A DNA stretch of 5,347 nucleotides from Bacillota bacterium (lineage in GTDB: Bacteria; Bacillota; Clostridia; Lachnospirales; Lachnospiraceae), in the NCBI GenBank assembly GCA_023398855.1, contig JAEWRS010000164.1:1-5347 (forward strand). Reading direction: 5' to 3'. Each line of letters opens with the position of its first letter. The first letter of the stretch is position 1. Under the pieces are notes generated by a model. It made no database searches. It saw only the letters and a program-made list of their open reading frames with translations, and was not told where the DNA came from. The position numbers and the translations under genes are program-made. This document shows, piece by piece, positions 1 to 5,347 of this stretch.

Positions 1-1
1 A

Positions 2-232
2 GCCTATACCGGAAGCATGAAAGGAATGCGCTACCGGGTTACAAAGAAAGAGGAGGAATTTTCAGCCGCGGTATACCCGGAACCGTATTGCTATGAAGTG
101 ACTCCTGAGGAAAATAAAATAAGAGCCTCCTTTCCGTTTACGGAGGAGGGGCGGGAACAGGTGGTGGATTGGATTAATAAGCAGTATGAAACGAACCGTG
201 CAACCTGGGAGATGACCGCAAGAAAATCGTGA
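2..232 (+). CDS. Small conserved protein, 5' end outside window (function not recognised with certainty)
   Basis: The frame is open from the left edge of the window to the TGA at 230-232, giving at least 76 residues. The first ATG in view (17) has no ribosome binding site at a usable distance: the only purine-rich word, GGAAG, ends one base before it. The residues before it (AYTGS) also look like real protein, so the true start is probably a few codons outside the window. The visible protein is hydrophilic, with no signal peptide or membrane segment. It has an aromatic and proline-rich core (YPEPYCYEVTPEENK) and a C-terminal half that looks helical (EEGREQVVDWINKQYE). I have a vague memory of similar short clostridial proteins carrying the loose label 'GNAT family acetyltransferase', but no acetyl-CoA binding motif is visible and I would not rely on that name. 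A weak hairpin follows 8 bases after the stop, and the next gene has its own promoter. Confidence 0.6.
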   Translation, partial: AYTGSMKGMRYRVTKKEEEFSAAVYPEPYCYEVTPEENKIRASFPFTEEGREQVVDWINKQYETNRATWEMTARKS

Positions 233-239
233 AATACAA

Positions 240-267
240 GGCAAAGCACCGCTTCTTTGCTGCATTT
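240..267 (+). terminator. Possible weak intrinsic terminator of the small upstream gene
   Basis: GCAAAG (241-246) and CTTTGC (255-260) form a 6-bp stem around an 8-base loop, extendable by one G-T pair. A short TTTT (264-267) lies four bases past the stem. It begins 8 bases after the stop of the upstream gene and ahead of the glnS promoter, which fits a terminator. The stem is short and the T-run is brief and displaced, so termination would be partial at best. Confidence 0.35.
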
Positions 268-293
268 TCCCCCTTTCCTAAATGGATGAAGTA

Positions 294-302
294 TGGTATG
301 AT
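294..302 (+). promoter_or_regulatory. Extended -10 promoter of glnS
   Basis: TATGAT (297-302) matches five of six bases of the -10 consensus TATAAT and is preceded by TGG (294-296), giving the TGn extended -10 form. A -35 with 17-base spacing would be TTTCCT (274-279), which is poor. Extended -10 promoters often lack a good -35. Transcription would start near 308-310, leaving a leader of about 30 bases before the glnS ATG, too short for a T-box or riboswitch. This is inferred from consensus matching only. Confidence 0.55.
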
Positions 303-339
303 AGTGTATTATTGGAGTTACTGACATGGAGGAAGAGAA

Positions 340-2013
340 ATGGAAGAAAACAAAGAGGAAGTGGTTTCTAAAAACTTTATTGAACAGGAGATAGATAAGG
401 ACCTTGCAGAGGGCGTTTATAATCACGTGCAGACCAGATTTCCGCCGGAGCCTAACGGTTATCTGCATATCGGACATGCAAAATCGATTTTACTTAACTA
501 TGGTCTGGCTCAGAAGTATGGTGGAAAATTCAACCTCCGTTTTGACGATACAAATCCCACAAAAGAGAAGACGGAATTTGTGGAATCAATCATAGAGGAT
601 GTAAAGTGGCTGGGAGCTGATTTTGAGGACCGCCTTTTCTTTGCTTCCAACTATTTTCAGGAAATGTATGATTGTGCAATCCTTTTAATAAAGAAGGGAA
701 TGGCATTTGTCTGTGATCTGACCGCGGAAGAGATCAGGGAATACCGGGGAGATTTTAAGACTCCTGGAAAAGAAAGTCCCTATCGCACCCGCAGTGTGGA
801 AGAAAACTTAAAGCTGTTTCAGGAGATGAAGGAAGGCAAGTGTGGAGATGGGCAAAGAGTGCTCCGCGCCAAGATTGATATGGCATCTCCCAACATTAAC
901 ATGCGTGATCCGGTCATTTACAGGGTTGCCCGCATGTCTCATCACAACACTGGCGATCAGTGGTGTATTTATCCCATGTATGATTTCGCTCACCCCATTG
1001 AGGATGCCATGGAACGCATCACCCATTCCATCTGTACGCTGGAATTTGAAGATCACAGGCCTCTTTACGACTGGGTGGTAAGGGAGTGTGAATTTGCCAA
1101 TCCTCCCCGCCAGATCGAATTTGCAAAGCTGTATCTGACCAATGTGATCACTGGAAAACGCTATATTAAGAAGCTGGTGGAGGATGGAATTGTTGACGGT
1201 TGGGAAGACCCTCGCCTGGTATCCATTGCAGCCTTAAGAAGAAGAGGCTATACCCCGGAATCCCTCCGCATGTTCGTGGACCTGGTAGGCGTGTCAAAGG
1301 CCAACAGTTCTGTGGATTATGCCATGCTGGAATACTGTATCAGGGAAGATTTAAAGTTAAAAAGACCCAGAATGATGGCAATCCTGGATCCTGTTAAGCT
1401 TGTGATAGACAATTACCCTGAGGACACGATAGAATATCTGGATGTTGCAAATAACCTGGAAAATCCTGAATTAGGAGAAAGAAAGGTTCCTTTTGGAAAA
1501 GAGCTTTACATTGAACGGGAAGACTTTATGGAAGAGCCGATTAAGAAATATTTCCGCCTTTTCCCGGGTAATGAAGTCCGCCTGATGAATGCTTATTTTG
1601 TCACCTGTACTGGCTGCGAAAAGGATGAGGACGGCAATGTGACAGTAGTTCATTGTACCTATGATCCGGAGACTAAAAGCGGTTCTGGCTTTGAAGGCAG
1701 AAAGGTAAAGGGTACCATCCACTGGGTAGCTTCTTCCACTGCAGTCCAGGCGGAATGCCGTTTGTATGAAAACATCGTGGATGAAGAAAAAGGAAAGCTG
1801 AATGAAGACGGCAGCTTAAACTTAAATCCAAACTCCCTGATAATCTTAAAGAACTGTTATGTGGAGCCCAGCTTCACAGATGTAAAAGCTTATGACAGCT
1901 TCCAGTTTGTAAGAAACGGATTTTTCTGCGTGGACTGCAAGGACAGCAGAGAAGATCATCTGGTATTTAACCGGATCGTATCATTAAAGAGTTCTTTTAA
2001 AATAACAAAATAA
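340..2013 (+). CDS. glnS: Glutaminyl-tRNA synthetase (GlnRS, class Ic)
   Basis: Charges tRNA-Gln with glutamine using ATP in the cytoplasm. At 557 residues it is close to E. coli GlnRS (about 554). The Rossmann catalytic domain carries [12 protein letters not shown] at 35-46 with HIGH at 43-46, LRFDDTNP at 66-73 (D69 matches the amino-acid-binding D66 of E. coli), YPMYDF at 211-216 and HSICTLEF at 229-236. C232 matches E. coli C229, a residue tied to choosing glutamine over glutamate. The KMSKS loop is altered to TGKR (271-274) but keeps the lysine. The two-barrel anticodon-binding region runs from about 350 to the end (KVKGTIHWV 455-463, RLYENIV 474-480). Two CxxC pairs (423/426 and 530/533) lie in that region. 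The start is supported by GGAGG at 328-332 with a 7-base spacer. Identification is very secure; the gene is complete and not visibly linked in function to its neighbours. Confidence 0.97.
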   Translation: MEENKEEVVSKNFIEQEIDKDLAEGVYNHVQTRFPPEPNGYLHIGHAKSILLNYGLAQKYGGKFNLRFDDTNPTKEKTEFVESIIEDVKWLGADFEDRLFFASNYFQEMYDCAILLIKKGMAFVCDLTAEEIREYRGDFKTPGKESPYRTRSVEENLKLFQEMKEGKCGDGQRVLRAKIDMASPNINMRDPVIYRVARMSHHNTGDQWCIYPMYDFAHPIEDAMERITHSICTLEFEDHRPLYDWVVRECEFANPPRQIEFAKLYLTNVITGKRYIKKLVEDGIVDGWEDPRLVSIAALRRRGYTPESLRMFVDLVGVSKANSSVDYAMLEYCIREDLKLKRPRMMAILDPVKLVIDNYPEDTIEYLDVANNLENPELGERKVPFGKELYIEREDFMEEPIKKYFRLFPGNEVRLMNAYFVTCTGCEKDEDGNVTVVHCTYDPETKSGSGFEGRKVKGTIHWVASSTAVQAECRLYENIVDEEKGKLNEDGSLNLNPNSLIILKNCYVEPSFTDVKAYDSFQFVRNGFFCVDCKDSREDHLVFNRIVSLKSSFKITK

Positions 2014-2017
2014 TTGA

Positions 2018-2040
2018 TGACAGGCCTGGAAGGCCTGTCA
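2018..2040 (+). repeat. Perfect 10-bp inverted repeat just after glnS
   Basis: TGACAGGCCT (2018-2027) and AGGCCTGTCA (2031-2040) pair perfectly around a 3-base GGA loop, beginning 4 bases after the glnS stop. Position and strength suggest an RNA hairpin at the end of glnS. On the plus strand no T-run follows (AACGAGGAG comes next), so it is not a standard intrinsic terminator for glnS. Read on the minus strand it is followed by a T-rich stretch, but no minus-strand gene reaches it. It could instead act as a 3' stabilising hairpin or a palindromic protein-binding site. Confidence 0.6.
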
Positions 2041-2049
2041 AACGAGGAG

Positions 2050-2112
2050 AATGCTGCATGGCCGGAAGAAAAAGGGACTTGCAGCATTTCTTCTTATCCG
2101 GCCAAATGCTGC
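2050..2112 (+). promoter_or_regulatory. Interleaved repeat element ahead of the MocR gene (attenuator-like or operator)
   Basis: Five blocks sit in order. A is AATGCTGCA (2050-2058), B is TGGCCGGA (2059-2066), A' is TGCAGCATT (2080-2088), B' is TCCGGCCA (2097-2104) and A2 is AATGCTGC (2105-2112). A pairs perfectly with A' (9 bp). B pairs perfectly with B' (8 bp). A' also pairs with the A2 region (2081-2089 with 2104-2112, 9 bp). The A:A' and A':A2 helices exclude each other, the 1:2 versus 2:3 geometry of an attenuator. A:A' is followed by TTTCTTCTT (2087-2095), a possible imperfect termination tract. The same words are also two direct repeats and one inverted copy of ATGCTGC, 55 bases apart for the direct pair, which would suit a dimeric MocR regulator. 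The pairings are seen in the sequence; either function is inference. Confidence 0.5.
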
Positions 2113-2123
2113 TTTGCGTGTAA
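2058..2123 (+). CDS. Possible 21-residue leader peptide upstream of the MocR gene
   Basis: ATG at 2058 opens a 21-codon frame ending at TAA 2121-2123. It begins MAGRKRD, has a hydrophobic middle (HFFL) and ends MLLCV. GAGGAG at 2044-2049 lies 8 bases before the ATG, as good a ribosome binding site as those of the real genes here. The frame differs from that of the downstream MocR gene, whose GTG start is 38 bases past the TAA. The open frame overlaps every block of the interleaved repeat element except the first eight bases of block A, so a ribosome translating it would disrupt those pairings. There is no run of one amino-acid codon that would name a sensed amino acid. It could be a chance frame, since 21 codons without a stop is not rare; the ribosome site and its position are the arguments for it. 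Confidence 0.35.
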   Translation: MAGRKRDLQHFFLSGQMLLCV

Positions 2124-2161
2124 TTCTTTATCCCCAAAGAGCAGGAAAGGAGGAACATTTT

Positions 2162-3607
2162 GTGGAGCTTCTGATACCCTTAAAAAACCAGCCAGGATCA
2201 CCCTATTACAGCCAGATATACAGCTATATCAAAGAGGAAATAAGGAAGGGAAATATCAGTCCGGCTACCCGTCTTCCTTCAACAAGACAGCTGGCGGAGA
2301 ATCTGAAGGTCAGCCGCAGCACGACTCAGATGGCTTATGAACAGCTGCTGTCGGAAGGATATATAGAAGCCATTCCCTGTAAAGGATATTTTGTATGCAG
2401 GATCGAGGGTCTGGTGCATACCGGTCAGGAAAAAAGGGATAAGATTCCAGACTTTTTTACCTCAGCCTCTGCTGACAAGGAAAAGGTTTTGGAATGGAAC
2501 GTGGACTTTTCCCCCAGAGGCATTGATCTTTGTGCTTTTCCATTCAACACCTGGAGAAAAATATCAAAAAACACTCTTGTTGATGATAACCGGGAGATGT
2601 TCATGCCCGGAGATCCCCAGGGAGAGTCTGCTTTAAGAGAAGCGATCCGTTCCTACCTCCATTCGGCCAGGGGAGTAAATTGTCTGGCAGAACAGATCAT
2701 CGTGGGGGCTGGAAGCGAATACCTTTTGATGCTGCTGTCCCAGATCCTTGGATCGGAACGGGTGATTGCCATGGAAAACCCTACCTATAAACAGGCCTAC
2801 CGGGTTTTTGACAGCTTAAGATACCAGGTGGTTCCCGTTGCCATGGATAAGTCCGGCATGGATGTGAGGCTTTTAGAGGAAAGCAGGGCTGACATTGCCT
2901 ATGTGATGCCTTCTCATCAGTACCCCACTGGTATTATCATGCCGGTCAAACGAAGGCAGGAGCTGCTTGCCTGGGCTTATGAAAAAGATGGCCGGTATTT
3001 GATTGAGGATGACTATGACAGCGAATTCCGCTACAAGGGAAAGCCGATTCCTGCTCTGCAGGGAATAGATGGAAGAGACCGTGTCATTTATTATGGAACC
3101 TTTTCTAAATCCATTGCACCAGCCATTCGTGTCAGTTATATGGTCTTGCCCGGCCCCCTTTTAGCCGTTTACCGGGAACGGATGAATTTTTATGCCTCCA
3201 CAGTATCCCGCATTGACCAGAACATCCTTTATCAGTTTATGGCAGAGGGCCATTACGAACGCCATTTAAACCGAATGAGAGCAGTCTATAAGGCAAAGCA
3301 TGATGCCCTGGCATCAGGGTTAAAGCCCTTTGAATCACAATTTCTGATCAGAGGAGAGCATGCTGGGCTCCATCTGCTTTTGACAGACAAAAATGGAAGG
3401 CCGGAGAGCCTGCTTATAAAAATGGCTGCAAAATCAGGAGTAAAGGTTTATGGAATGTCAGGATACTTTATCCATGAAGCGCATAATACGTATCCTTCAA
3501 CTGTTGTTCTTGGGTTTGCAAGCCTTACAGAAGAAGAGATAAGAACAGGGCTTAAGCTCCTTGGCCGCGCCTGGTCAGTAAATGAAAAGGAGGGATTTTG
3601 TGAGTGA
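2162..3607 (+). CDS. MocR-type transcriptional regulator (GntR winged helix fused to PLP-dependent aminotransferase domain)
   Basis: A cytoplasmic DNA-binding regulator of 481 residues, the usual MocR length. The GntR winged helix covers about 11-79 (SQIYSYIKEEI, then RLPSTRQLAENLKVSRSTT, then the wing GYIEAIPCKGYFV). After a short linker, the aminotransferase class I-like domain runs from about 112 to 470. PLP-site signatures are visible: PSHQYPTG (250-257), EDDYDSEFRY (282-291) and TFSKSIAP (313-320), where K316 is the expected Schiff-base lysine. Retention of these residues suggests it binds PLP. GTG 2162 is chosen because AAAGGAGG (2146-2153) sits 8 bases before it and the protein then begins MELLIPL, typical of the family; an in-frame ATG at 2051 would add 37 atypical residues. 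MocR proteins include PdxR, GabR and others; no pdxST, gabTD or similar target is in view, so the subtype is not assigned. It overlaps the next gene by 8 bases. Confidence 0.92.
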   Translation: MELLIPLKNQPGSPYYSQIYSYIKEEIRKGNISPATRLPSTRQLAENLKVSRSTTQMAYEQLLSEGYIEAIPCKGYFVCRIEGLVHTGQEKRDKIPDFFTSASADKEKVLEWNVDFSPRGIDLCAFPFNTWRKISKNTLVDDNREMFMPGDPQGESALREAIRSYLHSARGVNCLAEQIIVGAGSEYLLMLLSQILGSERVIAMENPTYKQAYRVFDSLRYQVVPVAMDKSGMDVRLLEESRADIAYVMPSHQYPTGIIMPVKRRQELLAWAYEKDGRYLIEDDYDSEFRYKGKPIPALQGIDGRDRVIYYGTFSKSIAPAIRVSYMVLPGPLLAVYRERMNFYASTVSRIDQNILYQFMAEGHYERHLNRMRAVYKAKHDALASGLKPFESQFLIRGEHAGLHLLLTDKNGRPESLLIKMAAKSGVKVYGMSGYFIHEAHNTYPSTVVLGFASLTEEEIRTGLKLLGRAWSVNEKEGFCE

Positions 3608-4469
3608 TAAATGGGAAGATCAGAAAAGGAAGGAAAGTCTTCACATCCTCCTTTGGATCGGGCTTATTACGTTGCTGCTGCTGCTGCTCAGTGTGGCAGG
3701 TACTTTAAGAAATGAAAAAAACCACGATGAGCTTACAACAGATTATCATGAGGCTGAGACAGCAGAAGCGAAAGCTATGGCAGAGCCTTTACAGGAGACT
3801 TCTTCGCCAGTTATTCCCCTTAGCTCCGATGACAGAGAGTTTTTGGCTCTGCTGACAGAGCGGTTTGACCAGGGGGATTTAGAAGGAGCTGCCAGGGTGT
3901 TAAACGGTTATGAGGTCCCCTGGAAGGAGTTTCCCTGCATGTACGACGGGGCAGCCATGAAAACAGAAGTATCATCCGGCCAGGGACTGGTATTTGTAAA
4001 GCCTTCTACTGTTTTTTACGGGAATTTCCAGTCAGGAAAGCCTGATGGTACTGGTACGGCCCTTCAGGTTCTGGAACTGGAGGAGGGTAAACGGTATGAT
4101 TACTCTTACGGAACATGGGTGAGGGGAAGGATGAACGGAGAAGGGGAATGCGGCTATAATTATTACGACGGAGTAACAGAGGGAATCACAAAGCTGAACG
4201 CCAAAAGAGGTGTTTTTAAAGATGATATGATGCAGGGAGAAATCACCTATACCAGCACCAATGCAGAAGGTGAGTCTGCTGTCTGGCAGTTTATAGTTGC
4301 GGATGGTGTGATCGTACGGGATGACCGGTGGATCAGGGATACGGAAGATAACGGTGCTGTTATATACAAACTTACGGCAAAGGATGATGACATTCATGCC
4401 TATGCACTGGGGGAAAGTGCCATAGGAGAAAACAGGTGGAAAAACCTGATCGTGTTTCCACAGGGGTAA
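3600..4469 (+). CDS. Membrane-anchored MORN-repeat protein of unknown function
   Basis: The 289-residue protein has a short charged N-terminus (MSDKWEDQKRKES), one strongly hydrophobic segment at about 13-34 with six leucines in a row (25-30), an acidic low-complexity linker (about 40-75), and then a soluble domain. No cleavage site is obvious, so a signal anchor with the bulk outside the cell is most likely. The domain has MORN-like repeats: FYGNFQSGKPDGTGTA (139-154), YGTWVRGRMNGEGECGYNYY (170-189) and a degenerate third, GVFKDDMMQGEITYTS (204-219). MORN repeats are beta-hairpins found in many unrelated proteins, so they do not give a role. GTG 3600 is chosen over the in-frame ATG 3582 because AAGGAGG (3587-3593) lies 6 bases ahead of it and downstream of ATG 3582. 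The 8-base overlap with the MocR gene suggests translational coupling. No enzyme motif is visible. Confidence 0.8.
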   Translation: MSDKWEDQKRKESLHILLWIGLITLLLLLLSVAGTLRNEKNHDELTTDYHEAETAEAKAMAEPLQETSSPVIPLSSDDREFLALLTERFDQGDLEGAARVLNGYEVPWKEFPCMYDGAAMKTEVSSGQGLVFVKPSTVFYGNFQSGKPDGTGTALQVLELEEGKRYDYSYGTWVRGRMNGEGECGYNYYDGVTEGITKLNAKRGVFKDDMMQGEITYTSTNAEGESAVWQFIVADGVIVRDDRWIRDTEDNGAVIYKLTAKDDDIHAYALGESAIGENRWKNLIVFPQG

Positions 4470-4486
4470 AAAGGGGGCCTTGAGGG

Positions 4487-5347
4487 GTGAATCAGGAAAT
4501 CTTGGACCGTCTGGGAGTTATTACAGACGAGGAATGGGAAATCATTAACGGCCGTCTGGAAATCGACCGCAAACGATATACAGAGGGAAAGGATCTGATC
4601 ATTGACAGCAAAAAGATGCTGGAGCATGGGAAGCTGATCTCCATCAGGCCTCACACCAGATTCGTCCATTTTCCTAAGCACAAGCATAATTACATTGAAG
4701 TAATCTACATGTGTAAAGGGAAAACAGTTCATTTTATTGATGGGGAAACCGTTGTTTTAAAAACAGGGGAGCTGCTGTTTTTAAACCAGCACGCCACTCA
4801 GGAGATTTTACCGGCGGAGGAAGAGGATATTGGTGTAAACTTCATTATCCTTCCGGAATTTTTTAACACGGCATTTGAAATGATGGGAGAAGAAGAAAAC
4901 CTTTTGAGGGATTTTCTGGTAGGCTGCCTCTGCTTTGATCCCAATTACGCCAGTTACCTTCATTTCCGCGTTGCGGATGTGCTGCCTGTGCAGAATCTGG
5001 TGGAAAATATGGTGTGGACCATTTTAGGAAACCAGCCCAATAAAAGAAGCATCAATCAGATCACCATGGGGCTTTTGTTCCTGCAGCTCATGCATTATAC
5101 CGATAAGATCAGCCATACCCAGGACAGCTTTGAACAGAAGCTGATTTTTCAGGTGCTCACCTATATTGATGAAAATTATAAGAATGGGGAGCTGACAGAG
5201 CTTGCGGCGCTGCTTCATTACAATATTTACTGGCTGAGCCGGGCTGTCAAGAGACTGACCGGGCGGACCTATAAGGAACTTTTGCAGATTAAGCGGCTGA
5301 ATCAGGCTTCTTTCCTTCTTTTGAATACCAGGCTTTCCATAACTGAC
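4487..5347 (+). CDS. AraC-family transcriptional regulator with N-terminal cupin domain (3' end outside window)
   Basis: The frame stays open from GTG 4487 to the right edge (287 codons seen). The N-terminal part contains a cupin-like ligand-binding domain at about 50-120: the histidine cluster HFPKHKHNYIEVIYMCKG (61-78) followed by FIDGETVVLKTGELLFLNQH (83-102), the usual AraC_binding layout. A helical linker follows (about 125-215). The first helix-turn-helix is LTELAALLHYNIYWLSRAVK (236-255), then RTYKELLQIKRLNQASFLL (260-278). The window ends at TRLSITD, the beginning of the second helix-turn-helix; roughly 30-50 residues are probably missing. The start is supported by AAGGGGG (4471-4477) 9 bases upstream. 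It lies 17 bases after the MORN gene, so is likely co-transcribed. Regulators of this type often respond to sugars in clostridia, but the ligand and targets cannot be read here. Confidence 0.9.
   Translation, partial: MNQEILDRLGVITDEEWEIINGRLEIDRKRYTEGKDLIIDSKKMLEHGKLISIRPHTRFVHFPKHKHNYIEVIYMCKGKTVHFIDGETVVLKTGELLFLNQHATQEILPAEEEDIGVNFIILPEFFNTAFEMMGEEENLLRDFLVGCLCFDPNYASYLHFRVADVLPVQNLVENMVWTILGNQPNKRSINQITMGLLFLQLMHYTDKISHTQDSFEQKLIFQVLTYIDENYKNGELTELAALLHYNIYWLSRAVKRLTGRTYKELLQIKRLNQASFLLLNTRLSITD

Noticed and set aside
233..339. T-box riboswitch ahead of glnS
   Set aside because: The gap is only 107 bases, no T-box core (AGGGTGG...) is present, and the promoter leaves a leader of about 30 bases.
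282..371. 29-codon frame starting at ATG 282 and overlapping the glnS start
   Set aside because: There is no ribosome binding site before it (pyrimidine-rich CCCCCTTTCCTAA), and the glnS -10 element falls inside it, so its start would not be on the transcript.
2051..2161. 37-residue N-terminal extension of the MocR protein from ATG 2051
   Set aside because: GAGGAG is only one base from that ATG, the extension is unlike MocR N-termini, and GTG 2162 has a much better ribosome site and a family-typical beginning.
2014..2340. 108-residue frame running from the glnS stop into the MocR gene
   Set aside because: It overlaps the conserved winged-helix coding region in another frame, has no ribosome site at its ATG and resembles no known protein.
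3582..3599. ATG 3582 as the start of the MORN protein
   Set aside because: The good AAGGAGG site lies after this ATG and serves GTG 3600; nothing suitable precedes ATG 3582.
4032..4397. 121-residue minus-strand open frame opposite the MORN gene
   Set aside because: It is a shadow of a well-supported plus-strand gene and has no recognisable protein motif.

Overview
The window reads as a chromosomal segment from a low-to-mid GC Firmicute, most likely a clostridium of the Lachnospiraceae (Lacrimispora/Enterocloster-like). The basis is strong AGGAGG-type ribosome binding sites, frequent GTG starts, and a glutaminyl-tRNA synthetase whose wording (for example the [18 protein letters not shown] stretch) I recall from that group. 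All supported genes are on the plus strand. I see no insertion sequence, phage gene, CRISPR array, tRNA or rRNA.

Layout. Bases 2-232 hold the end of a small protein whose start lies before the window. A weak hairpin and an extended -10 promoter follow, then glnS (340-2013), complete at 557 residues. After glnS comes a 148-base gap (2014-2161) dense in structure. It holds a perfect 10-bp inverted repeat directly after the glnS stop, then three copies of an ATGCTGC word (two direct, one inverted) interleaved with a perfect 8-bp inverted pair. A 21-codon open frame with its own good ribosome binding site overlaps these elements. Next is a MocR-type regulator (GntR-like winged helix fused to an aminotransferase-fold PLP domain; GTG start 2162, end 3607). 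It overlaps by 8 bases a membrane-anchored MORN-repeat protein (GTG start 3600, end 4469). After 17 bases an AraC-family regulator begins (GTG start 4487) and runs off the right edge inside its DNA-binding domain.

How the parts may work together. glnS is a housekeeping translation gene with its own promoter. The MocR gene, the MORN protein and the AraC regulator are packed tightly enough to be one transcription unit: a PLP- or amino-acid-responsive regulator, a cell-surface protein of unknown role and a second, probably sugar-responsive, regulator. The gap before the MocR gene is the most interesting part: its repeats could be a transcription attenuator with a leader peptide or the MocR protein's own operator. 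No enzyme or transporter target of either regulator lies inside the window, so their effectors cannot be read from it.
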